Positions 24,917 to 33,307 of a stretch of DNA of 58,139 nucleotides are shown here, piece by piece; position 1 is the first letter of the stretch; the number at the start of each line of letters is the position of its first letter. The stretch covers positions 1 through 58,139 of the forward strand of contig JBMSYN010000013.1 of NCBI GenBank assembly GCA_049426725.1, written 5' to 3'. Under the pieces are notes generated by a model. That model did no database searches and was not told the DNA's origin. It was given only the letters and a program-made list of their open reading frames with translations. The position numbers were made by a program, and so were the translations under genes. Origin of the DNA: UBA961 sp049426725 (lineage in GTDB: Bacteria > Bacteroidota > Ignavibacteria > Kapaibacteriales > UBA961).

Positions 24917-26299
24917 TTATTTTGTGGAAGTCTTCTTTATCCACTGTGCAATGTCAGTAATGACTTCTTCGGGAATATGATCGAAAATCGCATATTCAGA
25001 AGGGTGAGACTTTCCTACTCCCTCCATGAATAAGTAATTCAACATTGAATAACTTTTCGCATGACTTTGTGGATGTAATCCTTTTCCAATCAATGATTTT
25101 TTCCACAAGGCAAAGTCTTTCATATTAGCTTGAAAATCGCGTTCTCCTTGAAGTATTAGAACTGGAACTTTCGATTTTTTCAATGTTTGTACAGGATTAT
25201 ATCCTCTCAAAGCCAACCAATAGGAAGCAGGAGTTTCAAGCAAAAGACTTTTTGCAGGTGTATCTTTGGAGAGCTTAGGTGAATTTACTGATTGATATTG
25301 CTTCCGTATTGCTTCTATCTTTTTTTTGGAATCACTCTTTTCAATCAATGTGTCTAGAGACAATACATATTCCAATTGCTCAAGCAATACATCGGGTAAT
25401 GATCTTGCCGGTGCACCCATCAATATGACACCTTTCACATTCTTCGTTGCTTCCAAAGCTCTTGGAATTATCATTCCACCTGTTCCATGACCAAGAAAAT
25501 AGATATTCGATGTGTCAGTCTCTCTGAATTGAGCAATAGCATCAAATGCAGCTATGGCATCTTCGGTGCTTTCTAAATCAGGTGTGACTTCAAGTCCTTT
25601 ATCTTTTATAGCAGAATAGTATTTTCTTGTTCTTTTGGGAAAACGTAATACTCCAATTCCTTTTGATGCAAGTCCCCAAGCAAGATCGGCATACGGTTTA
25701 TTGGCAACATACGTACCATCTTCATCAAGTGGGCCACTTCCATGAATTATGATGACAATTGGATATCTTCCTTGTTTTAAGGGTAATGTTAGAATACCAT
25801 TTGTTTCCCAATCGGTACCCTTTCCAATTGTTATGTCACGTACTTTAATACTATCTGAATCAACATAATCTGCTACTGTATAGGCCCTTTTATCATATCG
25901 CGGTTGATACTTATCAATATAAAACCCATCTACAAGCTGAGTTCCTTTAAACGACATTCTGATTTCCCAATTGCCATTGGAACAACGCAATGCATGAATG
26001 ATTGTTCTAAGATTGGAATCTTCAGGGTCAATATCTATTCTTGTATCAAATACTTTATAGGGTTTGCCTGCTTTTTTTTCAAACATACCCCAAAAGATTG
26101 CAAATGTATCAACAGAAAATTCTTTCTTCATCTCAGGTGAGAAAAAATCATATGCTTTTATGAAGTCTTTTTTTAAGACGGCATCCATGCATTTCTCAGA
26201 TTGATTTTTCTGCCATTCCAATAAATCCCTATATGGCTGAGCTTGAATTAAACAAACGCCAAAAAAGAATAAACAAAAAGCAATAATCATCTTTTTCAT
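24917..26299 (-). CDS. Exported DUF3887 / alpha-beta hydrolase lacking the nucleophilic serine
   Basis: 460 residues. Signal peptide MKKMIIAFCLFFFGVCLIQAQ, an N-terminal domain like DUF3887 ('FIKAYDFFSPEMKKEFSVDTF'), then an alpha/beta-hydrolase fold: oxyanion-region 'IIIHGSGPLDEDGTY', nucleophile elbow GHGTGG, 'VLILQGERDFQA' (Asp388) and 'FDHIPEEVITDIAQWI' (His441). Relatives normally have GHSxGG at the elbow. Here the Ser position is Gly272, codon GGA at 25484-25486. Either the catalytic residue has been lost, giving a binding protein, or another residue serves. Three bases after the EEP gene, so co-transcribed. Confidence 0.88.
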   Translation of the reverse strand: MKKMIIAFCLFFFGVCLIQAQPYRDLLEWQKNQSEKCMDAVLKKDFIKAYDFFSPEMKKEFSVDTFAIFWGMFEKKAGKPYKVFDTRIDIDPEDSNLRTIIHALRCSNGNWEIRMSFKGTQLVDGFYIDKYQPRYDKRAYTVADYVDSDSIKVRDITIGKGTDWETNGILTLPLKQGRYPIVIIIHGSGPLDEDGTYVANKPYADLAWGLASKGIGVLRFPKRTRKYYSAIKDKGLEVTPDLESTEDAIAAFDAIAQFRETDTSNIYFLGHGTGGMIIPRALEATKNVKGVILMGAPARSLPDVLLEQLEYVLSLDTLIEKSDSKKKIEAIRKQYQSVNSPKLSKDTPAKSLLLETPASYWLALRGYNPVQTLKKSKVPVLILQGERDFQANMKDFALWKKSLIGKGLHPQSHAKSYSMLNYLFMEGVGKSHPSEYAIFDHIPEEVITDIAQWIKKTSTK

Positions 26300-26302
26300 A
26301 GA

Positions 26303-27193
26303 TCAATCATTATCCGGTTGTGAGATATCAAATTGCATAATTATGGGGCAATGATCGGAAATCTTTTCTGCTATATCTTTGGGATACATGGAGTGTAAAT
26401 CAATAACCCGTTCAGAATTTGCTACAAATCTTTTCTTTGCTGAATTGCTAGCAAAGATGTGATCAATAGCGAATAAGTTCTGAAATTTGCAACTCTTCAA
26501 TTCTGCAGTGAGAAAACTTCCGGAATTGGATTCAGAAAGTGGTAGTAAAGTTGGTTCTTTTACTCTTTTGGGGAAATCATTGAAGTCTCCAATGATGAAT
26601 ATATCTTGCTCTTTCCCTGCTTGCAAAAGAGAATCCATCCAATTGATTGCCATTCTAGATTGTTCATATCTTGTTTTGCGGGATTCTGCTCTTAACTCAT
26701 CAGTAGAATCATACCGCGAAGTGGATTTAAAGTGCACAGACATAATCAAGAAATCAAAATTTCCTTTTTTTATATTCAAAACATAACCCGGTCTATTGCG
26801 ACTTGGGTCTATTGCAATTGGAGTATACTCTCCATTATCTTGAATGTTTATGGTGGACTTATAGAGAAAGCCCACGTTCTGAGATCTTCCTTTTTTTCCA
26901 ATAATAGCTTTGTATTCAGGAAGAAGTAGGAGGATTTGATTGATTGCATCCTGATTTTCAATTTCTTGGAGTGCAATGACATCTGCAGAAGTTTCATTGA
27001 TGATGTCTGCTATTCTCGCCAAATCTTCTTGATTCCGCTTGATTGTTTCCGGTTCTTTCCCATCGCCAAGCCATGCTATATTGAATGTTGCTAGCGTGAG
27101 ATTGCTTTCTACATTTGCATTTGCCCTGCACCCAAAAAGAGGGTGAAAGAAAACAATGAAGCCGATAAGTGCATAAAAGGAAAGCAAATTCAT
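26303..27193 (-). CDS. Endonuclease/exonuclease/phosphatase family lipoprotein
   Basis: Metal-dependent phosphodiesterase or nuclease of the EEP superfamily. Motifs: 'LATFNIAWLG' (Asn), 'VIALQEIEN' (metal-binding Glu), 'MSVHFKST' (His), 'IIGDFNDFP' (Asp/Asn) and the terminal 'SDHCPIIM' (catalytic Asp-His). All key residues are present. The start ATG at 27193 has AAGG five bases upstream and opens a hydrophobic signal ending LFGC (Cys22), so it is probably a lipoprotein. An ATG-initiated extension to 27298 would overlap proline dehydrogenase by about 100 bases. About 297 residues. Substrate unknown; could be extracellular DNA or a phospholipid. Confidence 0.9.
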   Translation of the reverse strand: MNLLSFYALIGFIVFFHPLFGCRANANVESNLTLATFNIAWLGDGKEPETIKRNQEDLARIADIINETSADVIALQEIENQDAINQILLLLPEYKAIIGKKGRSQNVGFLYKSTINIQDNGEYTPIAIDPSRNRPGYVLNIKKGNFDFLIMSVHFKSTSRYDSTDELRAESRKTRYEQSRMAINWMDSLLQAGKEQDIFIIGDFNDFPKRVKEPTLLPLSESNSGSFLTAELKSCKFQNLFAIDHIFASNSAKKRFVANSERVIDLHSMYPKDIAEKISDHCPIIMQFDISQPDND

Positions 27194-27194
27194 G

Positions 27195-28091
27195 TCAACC
27201 TTTTGTGAACATTGCTTTGAATACATAACCCGCAACTTTGGGATTTTCTTTGAGTCTACGTGTTGAATAACCATACCAATCTTCCCCAAATGGTACATAA
27301 ATGCGCATTTGATGCCCCATGCGCAGTAATTGATCTCTTCTTTCTTCCCTTACCCCAAGTAACATTTGAAACTCATATTTCTGAGTTTCGATTCCATGTT
27401 CTTTGATTACATGCAGAGCATCATCAATCAATGCATCGTCATGCGTTGCAATGCCGGTCTTTGATGCATGCTTAAGTAATAATCGTAAAAGCTTCTTGTA
27501 ATTATTGCGAATATCTTCGGGATCGATAAAAGCAATTTCTGGAGACTCTCTATAAATGCCTTTGCACAATCTTATATTGGGATCAATATCCAATAATGAA
27601 AGAATGTCGGATTCGCTTCTTTTCAAATATGCTTGAATCACAATCCCACAATTATCATACCCCTCAAGACGAAGTTTTTGATACATCGAAATGGTTTGTG
27701 AGGTATAAGGTGAATTCTCCATGTCCATTCTGACAAATGATCCGTTTTGCTTTGCGATGTCAACAAGTGTCCGAATATTCTCATAAGCGAAATCAGGATC
27801 TATACCTAATCCCAATGAAGTTGGTTTTATCGATAAATATGCAGGCAAGTGATGAGCTTTAATTGCTTGAAGTACAGCTTTGGAGCATTCAAATTCATGC
27901 ATTGACCGTTCTTTTGTGGTTACAAATTCACCTAGTACATCGATTGTCGACATTGCGCCTTTATGCTCAAGTGATTGAACAGTTTTAACGGCTTCATTTA
28001 ATGTGGAACCAGCTATGTAGCGTGAAGCAACAGCTTTAACAATGGATTTAGGTATATACGGCAGTGAAGCTGCAATGAGTGATTGAAACAT
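27195..28091 (-). CDS. Proline dehydrogenase (monofunctional)
   Basis: FAD-dependent oxidation of L-proline to pyrroline-5-carboxylate, first step of proline catabolism. A TIM-barrel ProDH domain fills the 298 residues: 'AYLSIKPTSLGLGIDP', 'VRMDMENSPYTSQT', 'GIVIQAYLKRSESDI', 'IRLCKGIYRESP', 'GIATHDDALI', 'YEFQMLLGVREERRDQL', and the C-terminal 'YVPFGEDWYGYSTRRLKENP', typical of the family's substrate-binding helix. No P5C dehydrogenase gene is nearby. It lies 18 bases after the second metalloprotease, so proline from secreted proteolysis could be its substrate, which is inference only. Confidence 0.95.
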   Translation of the reverse strand: MFQSLIAASLPYIPKSIVKAVASRYIAGSTLNEAVKTVQSLEHKGAMSTIDVLGEFVTTKERSMHEFECSKAVLQAIKAHHLPAYLSIKPTSLGLGIDPDFAYENIRTLVDIAKQNGSFVRMDMENSPYTSQTISMYQKLRLEGYDNCGIVIQAYLKRSESDILSLLDIDPNIRLCKGIYRESPEIAFIDPEDIRNNYKKLLRLLLKHASKTGIATHDDALIDDALHVIKEHGIETQKYEFQMLLGVREERRDQLLRMGHQMRIYVPFGEDWYGYSTRRLKENPKVAGYVFKAMFTKG

Positions 28092-28109
28092 GGTGTATCT
28101 ATAACTGAA

Positions 28110-30617
28110 TTATCTATTGATTGAAAATGGCGCTGAGTAGGTTGAACTACCACAAATTATATTCATGAAATATTGACCATTTGGGTATGATTTGATTGAT
28201 ACTTCAATAGAATGGTTTGATGATGACAACTGAGTGTTCTGCATGATTGTTTTGCCACGTGTATCAGTGATAAAGACTGATGGTGTTTCACAATTCATTG
28301 GAACATGTTGAACAAAAATCATGTCTTTAGCTGGGTTTGGATAGATTGATAGGATATTCTCATCAACAACTCCTACAATTGTAGCACATTCCCCTTGTGA
28401 TGTGATTGCAATAGTCACAGGTAATGTGGCAATAGAAGTATCAAGTCTATAACTTGCTCTAAATTGATATATACCTTCAGTGATATTTGGAGGATTGGGA
28501 ACCCATGCATGTTTACCGAGTTCAGCATCATGTCCAAGCGATGAGATTCTTCTCCATGCAGTTTGACCAATCGGTCGGTATTCTAAGAATATTTTACTAT
28601 TTGACATAAACTCTGATGTCCAGCGAACAGTGTCTGACTTGCCTATGCATATAGTGTCATTTGACTTAGGTTCAATCATAGATATTGTCTCTTTCCCTAC
28701 TGTAAACGGTCCAGTTTGGCTTACTAGTTTTTTGTTTATGTCGCGAACTCTGAAATAGCAATTGTTTGATTCAATATCTGGTATATCCACAGTCATTGCA
28801 GAAAAAGTAGTTGAGTCAAAGATCAATGACCAATTTGCACCACCATTGGAAGAAAATTCTATATCAATCTTATCAATAAATTCTTTGGACCAAGCAAGAT
28901 TGATTCTTTCTTTCTGGCCGAAGCTTTTTGAACGTAAATCAGTGGTAATTGTCAAAGAAGATCTTGCTATTGTGAAATCTGCCCATGATGTGTCGCGAAT
29001 TTGACTATTATTTGCATCCACCAATCTGATTCTTCCTTTTGTCGTTGGATTATCAGGGATAGTCCATTTAAACAATCCGGTTCCTGCGGTTTCTGTAACT
29101 GCAGGTCTTGATACAAAAATTGCTCGCCATGTTTCTCCACCATCAGTGCTAAATTCAATATTTACATTGTTCACTCTATGCGAGGTCCATTCTATATTCA
29201 TTTGTTCTCCAACAACGAATGATTGTTGTCCCCATGGATAAATCATTCGTATTGTCGGGAGCGTTGCAGCTTCAATACAAGGTTTGCTTTCTAGATAAGT
29301 TCGCAAAAAGGTGGAAACTCTTGGTAAAAACGTGAAAGCAACCGAACGAGATGGATTCGTTAAATGACAATAACTCATGATGGAACCGGGATTTGGCAAT
29401 GGCGAACCTTTAAAGCAAGCCTCCGTCGAGTAATTACTACGACCTCTGAATGAACTTCCACTAGTCATACAAGAGTCCAATCCACTAGGTGGCCAGAAAG
29501 AGCAATTATGAGTATGATAAGAACCAATATTATGACCTAGTTCATGAGCTATGGTAACAATATCACCGACATAGTCAGTAATTTTCGACAATCCATTCTT
29601 AAATATTCCAGCAACTGAGTATGCATTTGAAACACCTCCGGAACAGACATTGCCAATGCCATTTGCAATACCCAAGACAAATAAACCGCCTTGTGTTGGT
29701 ACTGCATCAAGACAATGTACAATATCTCTTTTTACAGTTGTGATTTTACTCCATCGACTTTCGACTTCACCAAGCAGAGCTGGTGCATTTCCATCGTTAA
29801 CATAAGGATCAGGTGTTGTTATTGTCCAGATTTGTAAACGAGGAATAATGATGGCAATATTCAGTTCTTTTCGATAAAGTGAATTTACCCCATTCATGAG
29901 TCCAATCATAAACTCAGCAGTTCTCATCGAGTCTTTTCTTCCCGGACCATTGAAAAATGCAGTTGTTCCTTCTACTACTACCTGCAACTCAAGTAAATTA
30001 TTCCCGAGATTATTTTCTACTTTACCCATATATGAATATAAATCTTCAGGTGTTGGAATCGTTATTGACGATTCATCTGTCATGCAACTTCCTGCAGTGT
30101 TTCTTAGTTGATTTTGGAAATGCTCATCATAAAGCACGTGGTGAGATGCAAGATTGTCATCATCAATGGGAGCTATGATAATTCTTGAACCATCCGCTCT
30201 TTCAACCCAACCTGAGATTTCTCCCCGGGCATGTGTAAGCAGGATTGATGATTGTGGCTCATTAATGATATGTCCTGAAAAGGTGCGAACATTTGGTAAT
30301 GGAAAACGTCTGTCACCAATGTAGAATTCAGTTGTACCATCAACTGAGGAAGGAACTAAATTGAGCGTTATATTCCCCTTGTCTTGTAAAGATATAGGGA
30401 AATTCTCGATAGTAAATGAAGACCCTGATTCAGCGAATGTAATCTCAGCCCAAACAGATTCAATAATCATTTGACGAGCATGATTATCCATTTCTGTAGA
30501 AATACTGTTGGACGAAAGGAATGTTATACCTAATCCGGCATCTATTGTTTTTGCTGACAATGCAATAGACTGCATGATGCAGATAACGATTACGATACCT
30601 GATATGATTCGCTTCAT
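28110..30617 (-). CDS. Secreted reprolysin-like zinc metalloprotease with T9SS-like tail (second tandem copy)
   Basis: 835 residues. A signal peptide, a propeptide-like N-terminal region, then a metzincin domain with the zinc motif HELGHNIGSYH (His358 onward) and Met-turn 'GSIMSYC'. Three Ig-like (Kre9/KNH-type) repeats follow, e.g. 'NIEFSTDGGETWRAI' and 'DIEFSSNGGANWSLI', and the end is a T9SS-like sorting domain ('LSIYPNPAKDMIFVQ' to 'PNGQYFMNIICGSSTYSAPF'). It should be secreted to the cell surface or medium and degrade protein. Paralogue of the gene just upstream, one base away, so they form an operon. Confidence 0.92.
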   Translation of the reverse strand: MKRIISGIVIVICIMQSIALSAKTIDAGLGITFLSSNSISTEMDNHARQMIIESVWAEITFAESGSSFTIENFPISLQDKGNITLNLVPSSVDGTTEFYIGDRRFPLPNVRTFSGHIINEPQSSILLTHARGEISGWVERADGSRIIIAPIDDDNLASHHVLYDEHFQNQLRNTAGSCMTDESSITIPTPEDLYSYMGKVENNLGNNLLELQVVVEGTTAFFNGPGRKDSMRTAEFMIGLMNGVNSLYRKELNIAIIIPRLQIWTITTPDPYVNDGNAPALLGEVESRWSKITTVKRDIVHCLDAVPTQGGLFVLGIANGIGNVCSGGVSNAYSVAGIFKNGLSKITDYVGDIVTIAHELGHNIGSYHTHNCSFWPPSGLDSCMTSGSSFRGRSNYSTEACFKGSPLPNPGSIMSYCHLTNPSRSVAFTFLPRVSTFLRTYLESKPCIEAATLPTIRMIYPWGQQSFVVGEQMNIEWTSHRVNNVNIEFSTDGGETWRAIFVSRPAVTETAGTGLFKWTIPDNPTTKGRIRLVDANNSQIRDTSWADFTIARSSLTITTDLRSKSFGQKERINLAWSKEFIDKIDIEFSSNGGANWSLIFDSTTFSAMTVDIPDIESNNCYFRVRDINKKLVSQTGPFTVGKETISMIEPKSNDTICIGKSDTVRWTSEFMSNSKIFLEYRPIGQTAWRRISSLGHDAELGKHAWVPNPPNITEGIYQFRASYRLDTSIATLPVTIAITSQGECATIVGVVDENILSIYPNPAKDMIFVQHVPMNCETPSVFITDTRGKTIMQNTQLSSSNHSIEVSIKSYPNGQYFMNIICGSSTYSAPFSINR

Positions 30618-30618
30618 G

Positions 30619-33159
30619 TTATTTTTCGATTGTTAAAGGAACACTTGTTGCCTTGCCATTGCAAAACAATGTGAGAAAATACTTTCCTGATGGTATCGAT
30701 GGTAATTGCAATGAGAAAGAGTGAGAACCTTGCGCAAAAGAAAACTCTTTTCCAAAATCATGAATTGTTGATCCATTGATATTTGTAAGAGTCAATCTTG
30801 CCACTTGACAACTTATTGCAGTATTGATGGAAACTGTAAAAGCATTTCCTGAAATTGGATTTGGTGCAATCGCTAATGTAGGCGATGATGCACTTTCTTC
30901 CACTGAAGTGGCAACACATCCGGCTTGATTGGAAAGCTTTAGATAATCTGAGATTCCAATGACTGTGCTGTCTGTTCTGCCAATCACTCTGATACGCAAA
31001 GAATCTGATTGTGCTGATGGTGGCGTAAATCCGAAGACACTTACCCATGGGTCAACACCTGTGGCACTTGTTATATTTTGCCATTGACCACTCCCGAGAG
31101 CATATTGGACAAGAAGCTTGCTATTCGCTATGTTTTTATAGGACCAAGCAATAACAAATCTTTTGTTTGCGCAAAGTGTTTCTCCACCTTTGGGATTAAG
31201 TAATGTCACTTCTTCTTTGCCGATTGAGAAAGGTCCTGTTTTTGAAATGAGCGACATATCACTTGCATCTACTATTTGCACCCAACATTTTTCGGCATTG
31301 ATATTTGGCATGGAAAGAGTATATGTCGTACCTGTTGGACGAGCTAAAGTTTCCCAGGTTGAACCATTATCGGTGGAAAACATGAATAAGACGGTATCCA
31401 CATTGGTTTTAGCCCATTGGAATTGTTGTGATTCATTTTGTCCAAACGATTTACCATCTACATTTGTTGATAATGAAAGCGTTGGAAGAACTATTCTGAA
31501 ATTTGCCCATGATGTATCATTGATGGCGGCATTTGCCATGTCAACAACACGGAATCTTCCACTATTTGTGGCGATTCTTGGTACTGACCACATGAAAATT
31601 CCTTGACCATTAATCATCTCCGGTGAAACTGCCGGAAGCCCGGATGCTATGTCTGCCCAATTTCCACCTGCATCAGTTGAAAATTGAATTTTCACACTGC
31701 TTACTCTTGATGATGTCCACTCGATGGGAATCGATCTTCCTGAAACAAAAGATTGATTTCCCCAAGGTCCTATCATTCTGATTTGCGGAGTTTGTGCTTC
31801 GGTTATGCACTTACTGTCTTCGAGTCTATTTCTCAAAAAAGTATAAACTCTTGGAAGAAATGTAAATGGAACAGCTTTTGATTGATTTGTCAAATCACAA
31901 TAACTCATGATTGAACCAGGCACGGGCTTTGGTGCTCCGGTATTGCATGTCTCAGGAGAATACGCAATAGAATTTTGATATGCTGCGCCACTGGACAGAC
32001 ATGAATCAACCGCCGGTTTCCATTGATCGCAATTATGTGTATGATATGAACCCATGTTATGACCCAATTCATGAGCCATTGTGGATACATCTTTCATATA
32101 CGTAGTTACAGGTAAATTTGAGAAAGCAGACACGCCGGTAACGGAATAGGCATTTGAAATGGCAGAATTACATATTGCGCCAATTCCATTTGCAATTCCT
32201 GCAATGATTCCTGCACCTGATGGAGCAGTGCCTTGCGCGTCCAAACAATGAACGATGTCTCTTGTGCGATTAGTGATTTTTCCCCATCTTGTTTGTACCT
32301 CTTGCAATAGTCCTGGTGTGTCACCACCATCTTTTGTATAAGGATCTGGAGTTTCTTCTGTCCAAATTTGTATGAAAGGCGAAATGATATTCAAATTCAA
32401 CTCTCTTCTGTAAAGCGCATTTGTGGCATTAGTCATTGCAATCAGCAAGTTCAAAGCTCTCGTTTCATTTCTGCTTGCTGTTTTAGTGAAATAACTTGTT
32501 GTTGATTCCATGATGACTTGCATTTCCAAAAGGCGATTGTCCAATGTTTTTTCGCCTTTTGTAAGAGCGGCTTCAACTTCCCAAGTTTTTATGCCAGTAT
32601 GTGAGATTTCTTCCGTACCACACATTTTTGCAGGTAATTGTAATACTTTCTCCAGAGATGCTTCACTGTAAAGCATGTGTTCTTTTTTTAAGTCTGAATT
32701 GGTTGTCTCTGGTAGAAAAGTGACGCTGTTTCCATCTGAAGATGTTACCCAACCATACAAATCACCCGAAGCATAGGTCAAAAATACTCGAGATCCTTTG
32801 TCACCCTTGATAAACCCTTCATAACTTGTTATGGTAGGAATGGGTACTTGTCTATTACCAATCATAATGATTGTTTTGGCATCAATTGTGGAAGGTACCG
32901 CTGAAACTTGAATTGTTTGATCGGTATTGGATGAAGTGGGAAAATTGTCCAATGTCAATGTTTGAGCATAGGAACCAAAAATCTTATCCGCCATTACAGC
33001 ATCAACCGTGAATATTTGAACGGATTGCCTTAGCATCGATGGAAGTTTGCTGGTTTTCGATTTTGAAATAAAGGTGGAGGCATCATGTGTTTGAGCACTC
33101 AAACTGATGCATTGCAGAAAAAAGAATATTCCGCTTGCAAAGGCAAAAAGATTTTTCAT
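30619..33159 (-). CDS. Secreted reprolysin-like zinc metalloprotease with T9SS-like tail (first tandem copy)
   Basis: About 846 residues with the same layout as its downstream paralogue: signal peptide (MKNLFAFASGIFFFLQCISLSAQ), prodomain, metzincin HELGHNMGSYH (first His encoded at 32071-32073) with Met-turn 'GSIMSYC', three Ig-like repeats ('KIQFSTDAGGNWADI', 'LFMFSTDNGSTWETL'), and a T9SS-like tail ('LAIAPNPISGNAFTV', 'PSGKYFLTLFCNGKATSVPL'). The ATG at 33159 has GGATAG upstream and begins the signal peptide; ATGs at 33174 and 33171 are less likely. A TATTTTTG promoter element lies at 33215-33222. Confidence 0.92.
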   Translation of the reverse strand: MKNLFAFASGIFFFLQCISLSAQTHDASTFISKSKTSKLPSMLRQSVQIFTVDAVMADKIFGSYAQTLTLDNFPTSSNTDQTIQVSAVPSTIDAKTIIMIGNRQVPIPTITSYEGFIKGDKGSRVFLTYASGDLYGWVTSSDGNSVTFLPETTNSDLKKEHMLYSEASLEKVLQLPAKMCGTEEISHTGIKTWEVEAALTKGEKTLDNRLLEMQVIMESTTSYFTKTASRNETRALNLLIAMTNATNALYRRELNLNIISPFIQIWTEETPDPYTKDGGDTPGLLQEVQTRWGKITNRTRDIVHCLDAQGTAPSGAGIIAGIANGIGAICNSAISNAYSVTGVSAFSNLPVTTYMKDVSTMAHELGHNMGSYHTHNCDQWKPAVDSCLSSGAAYQNSIAYSPETCNTGAPKPVPGSIMSYCDLTNQSKAVPFTFLPRVYTFLRNRLEDSKCITEAQTPQIRMIGPWGNQSFVSGRSIPIEWTSSRVSSVKIQFSTDAGGNWADIASGLPAVSPEMINGQGIFMWSVPRIATNSGRFRVVDMANAAINDTSWANFRIVLPTLSLSTNVDGKSFGQNESQQFQWAKTNVDTVLFMFSTDNGSTWETLARPTGTTYTLSMPNINAEKCWVQIVDASDMSLISKTGPFSIGKEEVTLLNPKGGETLCANKRFVIAWSYKNIANSKLLVQYALGSGQWQNITSATGVDPWVSVFGFTPPSAQSDSLRIRVIGRTDSTVIGISDYLKLSNQAGCVATSVEESASSPTLAIAPNPISGNAFTVSINTAISCQVARLTLTNINGSTIHDFGKEFSFAQGSHSFSLQLPSIPSGKYFLTLFCNGKATSVPLTIEK

Positions 33160-33214
33160 ATATCTATCCATCAATTGAAATAAAAATCATGTTTCGGAAA
33201 AATGAATATGCAAT

Positions 33215-33222
33215 CAAAAATA
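33215..33222 (-). promoter_or_regulatory. -7 promoter element for the metalloprotease operon
   Basis: Minus strand TATTTTTG, an exact TAnnTTTG match, 56 bases upstream of the first metalloprotease ATG. The surrounding gap 33160-33307 is AT-rich and otherwise featureless. Confidence 0.45.
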
Positions 33223-33307
33223 CGGAAAAATCAATCGTCAATGAGCACATAAATGGGGAAATTATGTTGAAAACTCCCTTAAAAGTCGATCATTTCATGG
33301 AATCCCA

